Notes: generated by a model not told the origin, from the letters alone. Shown: positions 8,961 through 18,517, counted from the stretch's first letter. The stretch: DNA of 64,000 nucleotides from Streptomyces sp. LaPpAH-108 (GCF_000373625.1 NZ_KB891995.1:1-64000), one strand, 5' to 3'. A program made the numbers and translations.

Positions 8961-11031
8961 CGGCTCCCAGCGCGCCCCGCTGCGGGTCGATGCCCGCGGG
9001 TACGGCGCGGGCGCGGGCCGGGGTGCCGGTCCAGCAGCTGCCCCGGCGGGCGAGCAGACGGCCGAGCCAGAGTTCGACGGAGACCAGGTCGGCGAGGCCG
9101 TCCAGCGGGAGGGGTTCGCCCGCCGCCGCCGAGCGGACGGCCTTGCGGACCACGCGGGCCTCGACCAGGCCCGCGTCCGCGAGCAGCGGGGTGGCGAAGA
9201 GGTCCACGAGCGAGTCGGCGGCGACGCGCAGGCCCGTCCGGGCGGCGGCGGCACTGGACGCGTGCGAGGGGGCGCCCCAGCCGGGCGGCAGATCGGTGAC
9301 CCCGGCGCCGTCCAGGACGGTGCGCAGGACGGCGGCGCGGGCGCCGGGCTTGACCCGCAGGGCCTCGGGCAGGGCGCGGCAGGCGCGGACGACCTGGTTG
9401 TCGAGGAAGGGCGCGTGCAGCCGCTGGGAGCGGACCTCGGCGGCCTGTTCGAGGACGCGCAGATCGGCGGCGTGCCGGGCGAGGACGGCGGCGGCGCGGA
9501 ACTCGCCGGGGCGCAGCCCGGGTCCACCGGAGGCGCGGTCCGCCCCGGACTGCAGAAGAACCGATACTTCAGCCAGTGCTTCCCCCGTCAGCCACCGCGC
9601 CGCCGGACCGGGTCTCCCCCAGGTCAGCGCGGCGAGGGACGCGCCGACCGCCCCCTTGGGTTCGTCGAAGCCCCGCCGCATCAGCCGCTCGGCCAGCGCC
9701 GCCATGCCCGTGCGGTACGGCGTACGGGCCAGGCGCCGGGCCGCGCCGTAGACCCGCGCGGGGACCAGAACCGAGCCGTCGGCGCGGGTGAGGGCGGCGA
9801 CCGGGCGGACCAGATGGCGCCGTCTGCGGTCGAGCAGCAGATCGGCGAGGCGGGCGGGGTGGGCGTCGAGGACCTGGCGGGCGCCGTGTCCGGTGAAGTG
9901 GTCGGCGCTGCCCGCCGCGAGCCGGGCGCGGTGCCGGGCGGCGGTGACCAGGGAGGGGCCGGGTTCGTCGGTGAGGGGTCCGTCCAGGTCGGCGTAGGGG
10001 AGGGTGTCCTCGCCGCCGGTGACCACCACGTGGTGCAGGCGCGGGTTGGCCGCGAGGGCTCCGGCGCGCTCCAGTTCGGCCTCGCGGCCACCGACGGCCA
10101 GGTCGTTGAAGGTGACGGCGAGCAGCCGCTCCCCCGCGCCGGTGCCGTGGCCGAGCAGGGTGCCGGGTCGGCCGGGCAGCCCGGCGGCGAGCAGGGCCAG
10201 GGTGCCGGAGGCCGGGCCGCCGGAGAGGTCGGCGCCGATGCCGGGCACCGGCATCCCGCGCGCCGCCCGCCGCTCGGCCGGGCCCATGCCGGGCACCGGC
10301 CCTGGATCGAGTCCGGGCACGTGCCGGGGCGCGGCGAGCCGCACCCGGACCGCCTCGATCAGGGCGTCGCGCACGGCGTCGACGGCGTGGGCCGGGTCGG
10401 CCGGGGGCGCGGCGACCGCGAGGGAGGCGACCGGCTCGTACCCGGTGATCTCGCGCGCTCCGGCGCGCAGGATCAGTGCGTGCCCCGGCGGAACGCGGCG
10501 TACGCCCTCGTACGGCGTGGTGTCGCGCAGCGCGGCCGGGACGTCCGGGGCGGCGAGCAGGGAGGCGAGGTGGCCGAAGTCGAGGTTGGCCTCGGTGAGG
10601 TCGGCCAGCGGCAGGGCGGCCGTGGCGAAGGAGGTGCCGCCGTTCCAGGGAGCGTGGAAGACCGGGCGGGCGCCCGCGAGGTCGCCGCAGACAGTGATGC
10701 GGCGCCCGGCCTGCACGACGGCGGTGTAGCTGCCGGGCCAGGCGGTCAGATGCCGGAGCGCGCCCCCGCGCGCGGTGAACAGGCCCCGGCGCAGCTCGTC
10801 GTCGGAGGCGCCGCAGATGCCGAGGACGGCGATGCGGTTCTGTGCGTCGCCCTGGACCACGCGGACCTCGTCGGGGCGCCAGTCGCCGACCGCCCACAGC
10901 GGGTCGGGGCCGCCCCACAGCAGCTGGGAGCCGACCGGGTGTGGGGTCTCGTCGTCGTATCCGGAGGGGTCCACGGCGCCGGGTCCGAGGCCGCCCGTCG
11001 CGGCGCTGTTCCACCCGACCAACCACCGCAT
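8947..11031 (-). CDS. Asparagine synthetase-like protein with degenerate active sites
   Basis: A 694-residue protein with an N-terminal Ntn-type glutaminase fold (about 1-210, GLFTARGGALRHLTAWPGSY) and a C-terminal synthetase-like domain (about 215-690). The start ATG at 11031 has GGAG six bases upstream. The second residue is Arg, so the cysteine nucleophile of glutamine-hydrolysing AsnB is absent. The PP-loop reads SGGPAS at 270-275 instead of SGGxDS. It therefore probably does not make asparagine. Related folds act as lasso-peptide cyclases, but no precursor or protease gene is nearby. Function unknown. Confidence 0.75.
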   Translation of the reverse strand: MRWLVGWNSAATGGLGPGAVDPSGYDDETPHPVGSQLLWGGPDPLWAVGDWRPDEVRVVQGDAQNRIAVLGICGASDDELRRGLFTARGGALRHLTAWPGSYTAVVQAGRRITVCGDLAGARPVFHAPWNGGTSFATAALPLADLTEANLDFGHLASLLAAPDVPAALRDTTPYEGVRRVPPGHALILRAGAREITGYEPVASLAVAAPPADPAHAVDAVRDALIEAVRVRLAAPRHVPGLDPGPVPGMGPAERRAARGMPVPGIGADLSGGPASGTLALLAAGLPGRPGTLLGHGTGAGERLLAVTFNDLAVGGREAELERAGALAANPRLHHVVVTGGEDTLPYADLDGPLTDEPGPSLVTAARHRARLAAGSADHFTGHGARQVLDAHPARLADLLLDRRRRHLVRPVAALTRADGSVLVPARVYGAARRLARTPYRTGMAALAERLMRRGFDEPKGAVGASLAALTWGRPGPAARWLTGEALAEVSVLLQSGADRASGGPGLRPGEFRAAAVLARHAADLRVLEQAAEVRSQRLHAPFLDNQVVRACRALPEALRVKPGARAAVLRTVLDGAGVTDLPPGWGAPSHASSAAAARTGLRVAADSLVDLFATPLLADAGLVEARVVRKAVRSAAAGEPLPLDGLADLVSVELWLGRLLARRGSCWTGTPARARAVPAGIDPQRGALGAASGR

Positions 11032-11437
11032 CGACGCCTCCACAGGCTGTGGACAATCAGTGCACCGCACGAACCGGACCCATGCTGCCATGAAGAACGC
11101 GCCGGAGAGGGGCGGCGGCGCCGCCTTCGCGCGGGAGAAACCTGAGCGAAACGGCGTGCGGGGGTGGGCGCTTGGCACGGAAGGGCAGGGTCGCACCGGC
11201 GAGCGGCGGTCGGCGGGACCTGCGGACAACTCCCCTGGAACACCGGGCGTATGCGATGCGAATGCGCCCCGCTTCACTCCCCGAAAACCCCCTGTGCGCC
11301 CTCAAGTTCTCTGGTCGGAGCGGGGATCAGCGGTCCTGACGGAGGGCGGTTTTCGGCCAATTCGTGGGCGGCGTACGGCGGTTGAGCACGCTCCGTACAG
11401 AGCCGCGCAGAGCCCTGCGGACCGCGGGCCGCGCACA

Positions 11438-11466
11438 GTCCGGGAGGCGGGCATCGCCTCCCGGAC
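11438..11466. terminator. GC-rich 12-bp hairpin
   Basis: GTCCGGGAGGCG (11438-11449) pairs perfectly with CGCCTCCCGGAC (11455-11466) around a 5-base loop. There is no T-run, so it could be a weak terminator, an attenuator or a protein-binding palindrome. Confidence 0.35.
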
Positions 11467-11697
11467 CGGTCCGCCACCCGCGGGGATGAAGGTGGCGGTG
11501 TCCCCCAGCCCACTGGATTCAGTACAGCGGGCCGACCCACGCGAGTCCCATGGAACCGCTCCCGAGGTGGCCGGAGAAGAGCGCACGGACAGGCGCACGG
11601 CCACACGGCCGGGGGCACGCCGCGACAGGGTGTGCACGGTGCGTACAGGGCCGTACTCCCGTACGGACCGCAATCGCGCCATCCGGAACAATGCCCC

Positions 11698-11726
11698 TTA
11701 ACGCTTGGGATGCGGCGAACTACGCT
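11698..11726 (+). promoter_or_regulatory. Candidate promoter of the NsdA-like gene
   Basis: A -35-like TTAACG (11698-11703) and a -10-like TACGCT (11721-11726) are separated by exactly 17 bases. The predicted start near 11733 gives a leader of about 55 bases before the ATG at 11788. Confidence 0.5.
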
Positions 11727-11787
11727 GTGTTTACGAATGCCGCGTGGTTATGCCAGCGGGGCAGCCGTCTGTGTCGAGGGGTGGCGC

Positions 11788-13212
11788 ATGTCCAGGGAGC
11801 AACGCGGGCCGAACGAGAAACTCGGCGCCGTTCTCGCCCTCGCGGGAATCAGCAACGCGGGACTGGCGCGGCGCGTCAACGACCTAGGCGCCCAGCGGGG
11901 GTTGACCCTTCGCTACGACAAGACGTCGGTGGCGCGCTGGGTTTCGAAGGGCATGGTGCCCCAAGGGGCGGCACCTCACCTGATCGCGGCGGCGATCGGC
12001 CAGAAACTCGGCCGCCCGGTGCCGCTGCACGAGATCGGCCTGGCGGACGCCGACCCGGCGCCGGAGGTCGGCCTCGCCTTCCCGCGCGACGTGGGCCAGG
12101 CGGTCAAGTCGGCCACCGATCTGTACCGGTTGGACCTGGCCGGGCGCCGGGCGGGCTCCGGCGGGATCTGGCAGTCGCTGGCGGGCTCGTTCGCCGTGAG
12201 CGCCTACGCCACGCCCGCGTCCCGATGGCTGATAACCCCCGCCGACAGCTCGGTGGAACGCGAGGCGGCCTCGGCCGAGGGCGCCGGCGCACCGATCAAA
12301 GTCGGCCACAGCGATGTGCGCAAACTCCGGGAGGCGGCCGAGGACGCCCGGCGCTGGGACTCCAAGTACGGCGGCGGCGACTGGCGTTCGTCCATGGTCC
12401 CGGAGTGCCTGCGCGTGGAGGCGGCGCCGCTGCTGCTCGGCTCCTACTCCGACGAGGTGGGCCGCGCCCTGTTCGGCGCGGGTGCCGAACTGACCCGGCT
12501 GGCGGGCTGGATGGCCTTCGACACCGGCCAGCAGGAGGCCGCCCAGCGCTACTACATCCAGGCGCTGCGGCTGGCCCGCGCGGCGGCCGACGTACCCCTC
12601 GGCGGCTACGTCCTCGCCTCCATGTCCCTCCAGGCCACCTACCGGGGCTTCGGCGACGAGGGCGTGGACCTCGCCCAGGCCGCCCTGGAGCGCAACCGGG
12701 GTCTGGCCACCGCCCGCACGATGAGCTTCTTCCGGCTGGTCGAGGCGAGAGCGCACGCGCGCGCGGGCGACGCCCAGGCCGCGGGCGCCGCGCTGAAGTC
12801 GGCCGAGGGCTGGCTCGAGCGCTCCCGCGAGGGCGACAACGACCCGTCCTGGCTCGGCTTCTACGGCTACGACCGCTTCGCCGCCGACGCCGCCGAGTGC
12901 TACCGCGATCTGAAGGCACCCCGCCAGGTGCGCCGCTTCACCGAGCAGGCCCTGTCCAAGCCGACGGAGGAGTTCGTGCGCTCGCACGGGCTGCGCCTGG
13001 TCGTCTCCGCGGTGGCCGAGCTGGAGTCGGGCAACCTGGACGCGGCCTGCGAGCAGGGCGTGCGCGCGGTGGAGGTGGCCGGGCGGATCTCCTCGGCGCG
13101 CACCACCGAGTACGTCAAGGACCTGCTGCACCGCCTGGAGCCGTACGGCGACGAGCCGCGCGTGGTGGAGCTGCGCGAGCGGGCCCGGCCGCTGCTGATG
13201 GCTCCGGCGTGA
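11788..13212 (+). CDS. TPR regulator of the NsdA / sporulation-associated family
   Basis: A 474-residue soluble protein. The N-terminus has an XRE-like segment (LGAVLALAGISNAGLARRVN and YDKTSVARWVSKG). The remainder is helical repeats typical of TPR scaffolds (QQEAAQRYYIQALRLARAA; DAQAAGAALKSAEGWLERS). It closely resembles the Streptomyces family that includes NsdA, a negative regulator of sporulation and antibiotic production; by position it corresponds to a gene annotated 'sporulation associated' in S. coelicolor. The ATG at 11788 has GAGGGG just upstream. DNA binding and partners are inferred from family only. Confidence 0.75.
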   Translation: MSREQRGPNEKLGAVLALAGISNAGLARRVNDLGAQRGLTLRYDKTSVARWVSKGMVPQGAAPHLIAAAIGQKLGRPVPLHEIGLADADPAPEVGLAFPRDVGQAVKSATDLYRLDLAGRRAGSGGIWQSLAGSFAVSAYATPASRWLITPADSSVEREAASAEGAGAPIKVGHSDVRKLREAAEDARRWDSKYGGGDWRSSMVPECLRVEAAPLLLGSYSDEVGRALFGAGAELTRLAGWMAFDTGQQEAAQRYYIQALRLARAAADVPLGGYVLASMSLQATYRGFGDEGVDLAQAALERNRGLATARTMSFFRLVEARAHARAGDAQAAGAALKSAEGWLERSREGDNDPSWLGFYGYDRFAADAAECYRDLKAPRQVRRFTEQALSKPTEEFVRSHGLRLVVSAVAELESGNLDAACEQGVRAVEVAGRISSARTTEYVKDLLHRLEPYGDEPRVVELRERARPLLMAPA

Positions 13213-13345
13213 GGGGCTGAGGGCGTGCGGGGCTGAGGGCGTGCGGACTGACGGCTCCGGTGTCATGGTCCGGCCAGTCGCGGTCGGCCGCGTTTGAAGC
13301 CGTTGTCAGTGGCGCAGTGCACTATCGAGTCGGGAGGTGGTGCAG

Positions 13346-14554
13346 GTGCGGACGGGCGCGTACGACTGTGATGTGCTGGTGGTCGGTGGCGGGATCGTCG
13401 GGCTGTCGACGGCGTACGCGATCACCCGCGCCGCGCCGGGTACGCGGGTGACGGTGCTGGAGAAGGAGCCAGGCCCGGCCCGGCACCAGACCGGGCGCAA
13501 CAGCGGGGTGATCCACAGCGGGATCTACTACCGCCCCGGCTCCCTGAAGGCGCGGTACGCGGTGCGGGGCGCGGCCGAGATGGTCAAGTTCTGCGCGGAG
13601 TACGGCATCCCGCACGCGGTCACCGGCAAGCTGATCGTCGCCACCGAGCGCGCCGAGCTGCCCCGGCTGCACGCCCTGGCGCAGCGCGGCCGGGAGAACG
13701 GCATCACGGTGCGGGAGCTGGGCGCCGCCCAGATCGCGGAGTACGAACCGGAGGTGCGGGGACTTGCCGCGCTCCACGTCGGCACGACCGGCGTGTGCGA
13801 CTACGGCGCGGTCGCGCGGCAGCTGGCCCGCGCCTCCGGTGCCGAGATCCGCTACGGCGCGCGGGTGGCCCGCATCGACCGGCGCCCCGAGCGGGGCGTG
13901 GCCGTGCTGACCTCCTCCGGGCAGGTGGTGCGCGCCCGCGTGCTGGTGAACTGCGCGGGGCTGTACTGCGACGAGGTGGCCCGCCTCGCCGGTGACGAGC
14001 CGGACGTGCGCATCGTTCCCTTCCGCGGGGAGTACTGGGAGCTGGCCCGCCCCGAGCTGGTGCGGGGCCTGGTCTATCCGGTGCCGGACCCGGCGTTCCC
14101 CTTCCTCGGGGTGCATCTGACCCGGGGCATCGACGGCGAGGTCCACATCGGCCCGAACGCGGTCCCGGCGCTGGCCCGCGAGGGGTACGGCTGGGGTGTC
14201 GTACGCCCCCGTGAGCTGGCGGGCACGCTCGCCTGGCCCGGCGCGTGGGCGCTGGCCCGGCGGCACTGGCTCTACGGCGCCGGTGAGCTGCGCCGCTCGG
14301 TGTCCAAGGGCGCGTTCCTGAAAGCGGTGCAGCGCTTGGTGCCCGCCGTCGGCTCGACGGACCTGGTGCGGGCCCCGGCCGGGGTGCGGGCACAGGCAGT
14401 GGCCCGGGACGGCTCCCTGGTGGACGACTTCCTGCTGCGCGAGACCCCCCGCACGATCCACGTCCTGAACGCCCCGTCCCCGGCAGCCACGGCCTCCCTC
14501 CCGATCGGCCGCGAGGTGGCGTCCCGCGCCCTGGCGATACTGAGCACGACGTGA
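13346..14554 (+). CDS. lhgO: L-2-hydroxyglutarate oxidase (FAD-dependent)
   Basis: A DAO-family flavoprotein of about 402 residues. The FAD-binding VVGGGIVGLSTAYAI is near the N-terminus, followed by the LhgO-typical EKEPGPARHQTGRNSGVIHSG segment. The C-terminal GVRAQAV and the FLLRETPRTIHVLNAPSPA stretch match enzymes that oxidise L-2-hydroxyglutarate to 2-oxoglutarate. I place the start at the GTG at 13346, eight bases after GGAGG; the GTG at 13337 abuts that site. No operon partner is visible. Substrate is inferred from close resemblance to LhgO. Confidence 0.85.
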   Translation: MRTGAYDCDVLVVGGGIVGLSTAYAITRAAPGTRVTVLEKEPGPARHQTGRNSGVIHSGIYYRPGSLKARYAVRGAAEMVKFCAEYGIPHAVTGKLIVATERAELPRLHALAQRGRENGITVRELGAAQIAEYEPEVRGLAALHVGTTGVCDYGAVARQLARASGAEIRYGARVARIDRRPERGVAVLTSSGQVVRARVLVNCAGLYCDEVARLAGDEPDVRIVPFRGEYWELARPELVRGLVYPVPDPAFPFLGVHLTRGIDGEVHIGPNAVPALAREGYGWGVVRPRELAGTLAWPGAWALARRHWLYGAGELRRSVSKGAFLKAVQRLVPAVGSTDLVRAPAGVRAQAVARDGSLVDDFLLRETPRTIHVLNAPSPAATASLPIGREVASRALAILSTT

Positions 14555-14589
14555 CCACCGAGCGACCGTGCCCCACCGGACGGGACCGA

Positions 14590-15260
14590 CCCATCCCACG
14601 GCTATGCCCCGTCACGCGGGCCGGACCTACCGGGCGGCCGTGAGCCACCAGGCGAGGCCGACCTGCCACACGAACCGACCCACCGCACCGGCTCGATCCG
14701 CCACACGGCCATGACCCGTCACACGGGCCCGACCGGCCGAACGGCCGTGACCCACCGGACGGGCCGACCTGCCACACGGGCCCTACCCGCCCCACGGGCT
14801 CGGTCCACCGCACCGGCCCGCCCCACCGCACCGGCCCGATCCGCCACACGGCCATGACCCGTCGCGGGCCCGACCTGCCGAGCGGCCATGAACCACCAGG
14901 CGGGGTCGGCCTGCCACACGGCCACCCGCACGGGCTCGGTCCGCCACACGGCCCCGACCCACCGCACCGGCCCGCCCCACCTCGCGGCCATGACCCGTCA
15001 CGCGGCTCCGACCTGCCGAGCGGCCGTAAGCCACCGGGCGAGGCCGACCTGCCGCACGGGCCCGAACCACCGCACCGGCTCGATCCGCCGCACGGCCATG
15101 ACCCGTCACGCGGGCCGGACCTGCCGAGCGGCCATGAGCCACCGGGCGGGCATGACCCACCGGACGGGGCCGACCCGCCCCACGGGCCCGAACCACCGCA
15201 CGTGCCCGGTCCGCCGCACCGACCCGACCCACCGCACCGGCGTGACCCGTCACACGAGGC
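14590..15260. repeat. Degenerate ~107-bp tandem repeat (minisatellite) upstream of trmB
   Basis: A block starting GGC(C/T)ATG(A/C)CCCGTC recurs at 14600, 14707, 14850, 14986 and 15094, spaced 107, 143, 136 and 108 bp. The intervals are filled by shorter CCACCGCACCGG, CGGGCCCGACC and CCGCCACACGGCC words. Several copies translate as GHDPSRGPDLPSGHEPPG followed by GEADLPHGPEPPHRLDPPH, but copies are out of frame with one another through small indels. It looks like a once-coding His/Pro/Gly repeat that has decayed. The trmB frame happens to stay open back to 14854. Confidence 0.75.
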
Positions 15261-15306
15261 GAGCAGAAGGGGGCGCCCCCGTCGACCGCCTAAAATCGGA
15301 GGCACT

Positions 15307-16137
15307 GTGTCTGACTTCGTGAACGCCCCCGAGACCGAGCGACCCGCCACCGACGGGTCGTCCGTTCCGCTGTCCGCCCGGACCTCCCGGAGCAAGGGGG
15401 AGCCCCGTTTCCCGGGTGGCCCCCAGGCCGATCCCGCCGGGTCGCACTTCGAGCGGCGCATCCGCAGCTTCCAGCCGCGCCGCAGCCGGGTGACCACCGG
15501 CCAGGCCGATGCCCTGGAGCGGCTGTGGCCGCAGTGGGGCATGGACATCGACGGGCAGCGGGTCGTGGACCTCGCGGAGCTGTTCGGGAACTCGAACCCG
15601 GTCGTGCTGGAGATCGGCTTCGGCATGGGCGAGGCGACGGCGCAGATGGCGGCGGCGGCCCCCGACGTCAACATCCTCGCGGTGGACGTGCACACCCCCG
15701 GCCAGGGCAATCTGCTGAACCTGGCCGACCAGAACGGCCTGACCAACATCCGGGTCGGCAACGGCGACGCGATCATCCTGCTCCGCAAGATGCTCACGCC
15801 CGACTCCCTCGACGGTCTGCGCGTCTACTTCCCGGACCCGTGGCCCAAGAAGCGGCACCACAAGCGGCGGCTGATCCAGCCCGCGTTCCTGAGCCTGGCC
15901 GCGACCCGGCTGCGGCCCGGCGCGGTCGTGCACTGCGCGACCGACTGGGAGCCGTACGCCGAGCAGATGCTCGACGTGCTCTCGGCACACCCCGACTTCG
16001 AGAACACGCAGGCGGAGGGCGGTTTCGCGCCGCGTCCCGGGTTCCGGCCGCTGACCCGTTTCGAGGGCCAGGGACTGGACAAGGGTCACGTCGTGAACGA
16101 TCTTCTTTTCCGCCGCGTACCTCACCGGCAGCCGTAG
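15307..16137 (+). CDS. trmB: tRNA (guanine-N7)-methyltransferase
   Basis: A 276-residue SAM-dependent enzyme that methylates G46 in the variable loop of many tRNAs. The SAM site VVLEIGFGMGEATAQM starts near residue 98, and the TrmB signature YFPDPWPKKRHHKRRL is intact. The closing GLDKGHVVNDLLFRR is also family-like. The first ~45 residues are a poorly conserved charged tail. The GTG at 15307 has GGAGG directly upstream. An open frame continues back into the repeat, but a start there would give an abnormal His/Pro-rich extension. Confidence 0.9.
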   Translation: MSDFVNAPETERPATDGSSVPLSARTSRSKGEPRFPGGPQADPAGSHFERRIRSFQPRRSRVTTGQADALERLWPQWGMDIDGQRVVDLAELFGNSNPVVLEIGFGMGEATAQMAAAAPDVNILAVDVHTPGQGNLLNLADQNGLTNIRVGNGDAIILLRKMLTPDSLDGLRVYFPDPWPKKRHHKRRLIQPAFLSLAATRLRPGAVVHCATDWEPYAEQMLDVLSAHPDFENTQAEGGFAPRPGFRPLTRFEGQGLDKGHVVNDLLFRRVPHRQP

Positions 16138-16209
16138 GCCCGGCCGGTCGTCGCGTCGGGCCCGTATTTCCCGACGGCCCGCCGTCGGGTCACCGTTAGG
16201 GTCGATGCC

Positions 16210-17550
16210 GTGGCCACCAGCTCTCCCTCCCCGATAGCCCGGGAACACTCCGGACGCCATCACCCGCCGCACTGGTGGCAGCGCCGCTCGGTGCGCTACG
16301 GCGCGCTGAGCACGCTGCTCGCGCTGTCCGGCCTCGTCATCCTCGCGCTGGTGCGGCTGCAGACCGGGACCGAGGGGTTCCTGGTGGGGCTCGGGCTCGC
16401 GGTGCTGCCGGTGCCGTGGCTGATCGCCGCCTTCCGCTGGCTGGACCGGGTGGAACCGGGCCCCTGGCGGAACCTGATCTTCGCGTTCGCCTGGGGCGCC
16501 TGCGCCGCCGCGCTCATCGCGATCGTCGCCAACAGCTTCGCGACCCACTGGATCGCCACGGCCGCCGCCGACCCGGACGACGCCGACACCCTGGGCGCCA
16601 CCCTGATCGCCCCGGTCGTGGAGGAGTCCGCGAAGGGCGCCGCCGTGCTGCTGGTCTTCCTCTTCCGCAGACGCGACTTCACCGGCCTGGTGGACGGCGT
16701 GGTGATCGCCGGGGTGACCGCGACCGGCTTCGCCTTCACCGAGAACATCCTCTATCTGGGCACCGCCTTCGGCGAGGACCGGGTCACCGGCGCCGGGGGC
16801 ATCGTCTCGGTCACCGCCGCCACCTTCTTCGTCCGCGTGGTGATGTCGCCGTTCGCGCACCCGCTGTTCACCGTGTGCACCGGCATCGGCTTCGGCCTGC
16901 GCGCGCTCGCGGCGCCCCGGCAGCGGGTGCGGCGCGTGCTGTTCCCGATCGGCGGCTGGCTGCTGGCGATGACCCTGCACGGCCTGTGGAACGGCTCCGC
17001 GTCCTTCGGCCAGTTCGGCTTCCTCTTCGTCTACGCCGGTTTCATGGTGCCCGCGTTCGGCCTGCTGACCTGGCTGGCGATCTGGACCCGGCAGAACGAA
17101 CTGCGCACCGTGCGCGAGGAGTTGCCGACCTATGTGTTCGCCGGGTGGCTCGGTCCGGCGGAGCCGTTCGTGCTCGGCTCGATGCGTGCGCGCCGGGTGG
17201 CCCGCGACCACGCCCGGCATCACCTCGGCGGCCGGCCCGCCGCCCACGCGGTCGCACGGTACGAGGCGTACGCCACCTCGCTCGCCTTCCTGCGGCGCCG
17301 GGCCCGCCGGGGCAGGGCCGGGGCGGACTTCCTCGCCCGCGAGCACGAGCTGCTGGCCGCGCTGTGGCGGCGCCGCGAGGTGGCCCGCCCCGCGCTGGAG
17401 TACGCGGCCCGGGTCACCGCGCCCCGGCCGCAGTGGCCCGCGTACGGCCACCCTGCGGTGCCGTACGCGGGCTACGGGTATGGCGGGTACGGGAGCGGCT
17501 ACGGGTACCCGTCGGTGCCGTACTCCGGCTACAACCCGTACCGGTCGTAG
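16210..17550 (+). CDS. PrsW-family intramembrane metalloprotease
   Basis: A 446-residue polytopic membrane protein with about eight hydrophobic helices between residues 30 and 300. The PrsW motifs are present: VVEESAKG near residue 138, FAFTENILYL near 176 and FAHPLFT near 217. These supply the glutamates and histidines thought to coordinate zinc. B. subtilis PrsW cleaves anti-sigma factor RsiW at site 1, and family members also act as glutamic/metallo-type CAAX-like proteases. The C-terminal ~40 residues are Tyr/Gly/Pro-rich (YAGYGYGGYGSGYGYP), probably a flexible tail. GTG start with weak AGGG upstream. The tail gene is convergent with the reductase. Confidence 0.8.
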   Translation: MATSSPSPIAREHSGRHHPPHWWQRRSVRYGALSTLLALSGLVILALVRLQTGTEGFLVGLGLAVLPVPWLIAAFRWLDRVEPGPWRNLIFAFAWGACAAALIAIVANSFATHWIATAAADPDDADTLGATLIAPVVEESAKGAAVLLVFLFRRRDFTGLVDGVVIAGVTATGFAFTENILYLGTAFGEDRVTGAGGIVSVTAATFFVRVVMSPFAHPLFTVCTGIGFGLRALAAPRQRVRRVLFPIGGWLLAMTLHGLWNGSASFGQFGFLFVYAGFMVPAFGLLTWLAIWTRQNELRTVREELPTYVFAGWLGPAEPFVLGSMRARRVARDHARHHLGGRPAAHAVARYEAYATSLAFLRRRARRGRAGADFLAREHELLAALWRRREVARPALEYAARVTAPRPQWPAYGHPAVPYAGYGYGGYGSGYGYPSVPYSGYNPYRS

Positions 17551-17563
17551 CCCGCGCGCCCGC

Positions 17564-18517
17564 TCAGGCGGAGGCCGCGGTCAGCCGGTCCAGCTCGTCC
17601 TGGGTCAGCCGCAGGTCCGCGACCCCGAGCAGGGCCGGGAGCTGGTCGACCGTGCGGGCCGAGGCGATCGGGGCGACCACCGTCGGCTGGGCGGCGAGCC
17701 AGGCCAGGGCGACCGTGGCGACCGGAGCACCATGGGCGGCGGCCACCTCGTCCAGCACGGTGAGCACCTTCTGGCCGCGCTCGGACGCCAGGTACTTGGC
17801 GGCGCCCTCCGCACGGGGGCTGTCCACCTCGGTGCCGGGCCGGTACTTGCCGGTCAGGAAGCCGGAGGCGAGGGCGAAGTACGGCACCGCCGCCAGGCCC
17901 TCCCGGGCGGCGAGGTCCTGCACCGGGCCCTCGTAGGTGTCGCGGGAGACCAGGTTGTAGTGGGGCTGGAGGGCGACGTAGCGGGTCAGGCCCTCGCGGT
18001 CGGAGAACTCCAGGGACTCCCGCAGCCGGTCGGCGCCGATGTTGGAGGCGGCGATGTGCCGGACCTTGCCCGCCTTCACCAGCTCGTCCAGGGCACCGAT
18101 GATCTCCTCGACGGGGACCTCGGGCTGGTCGAAGTGCGTGTAGTAGAGGTCGATGTGGTCGGTGCCCAGGCGGCGCAGGGAGGCGTCGGCGGCGGCCCTG
18201 ATGTTGGCGGCGGACAGGCCCTTGTACTCCGGGTGCTGGCTGACCTTGGTGGCGATGACCACCTGGTCGCGGTTGCCCCGGGAGGCGACCCACTTGCCGA
18301 TGATGGTCTCCGACTCGCCGCCGGAGTTGCCCTCGATCCAGGCCGAGTAGGAGTCGGCGGTGTCCACGAAGTTGCCGCCCGCCGCCGCATAGGCGTCCAG
18401 GACGGCGAAGGAGGTCTTCTCGTCGGCGGTCCAGCCGAAGACGTTGCCGCCGAGGGCGAGCGGGAAGACCTCCAGGCTGGAGGAACCGAGCTTGCGCAGA
18501 TGAGGAGAGGCAGTCAT
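17564..18517 (-). CDS. Aldo/keto reductase
   Basis: A 317-residue (beta/alpha)8 NADPH oxidoreductase. The catalytic tetrad is visible: Asp and Tyr in NFVDTADSYSAW, Lys in VVIATKV and His in LYYTHFD. The C-terminal cofactor loop (VAPIASARTVDQL) is typical. Substrate is unknown; relatives reduce aldehydes and ketones in general metabolism. The ATG at 18517 is preceded by GAGGAGAG. It is a single gene converging on the PrsW-like gene. Confidence 0.88.
   Translation of the reverse strand: MTASPHLRKLGSSSLEVFPLALGGNVFGWTADEKTSFAVLDAYAAAGGNFVDTADSYSAWIEGNSGGESETIIGKWVASRGNRDQVVIATKVSQHPEYKGLSAANIRAAADASLRRLGTDHIDLYYTHFDQPEVPVEEIIGALDELVKAGKVRHIAASNIGADRLRESLEFSDREGLTRYVALQPHYNLVSRDTYEGPVQDLAAREGLAAVPYFALASGFLTGKYRPGTEVDSPRAEGAAKYLASERGQKVLTVLDEVAAAHGAPVATVALAWLAAQPTVVAPIASARTVDQLPALLGVADLRLTQDELDRLTAASA

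Larger units (their letters stand above)
11032..11787. other. Long intergenic region upstream of the NsdA-like gene
   Basis: About 755 bp between divergently oriented genes. No reading frame here has convincing codon bias plus a ribosome site. It contains a GC-rich hairpin (11438-11466) and a promoter-like pair at 11698-11726. A long untranslated leader or a small RNA cannot be excluded. Confidence 0.5.

Noticed and set aside
8947..11031. Lasso-peptide cyclase cluster
   Set aside because: The fold is similar, but no precursor peptide, RRE or protease gene is adjacent and the ATP motif is degenerate.
14854..15306. N-terminal extension of TrmB into the repeat
   Set aside because: The frame is open, but the GTG at 15307 has an excellent ribosome site and gives the normal protein length; repeat copies are not frame-consistent. 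Kept as a finding, not as the gene start.
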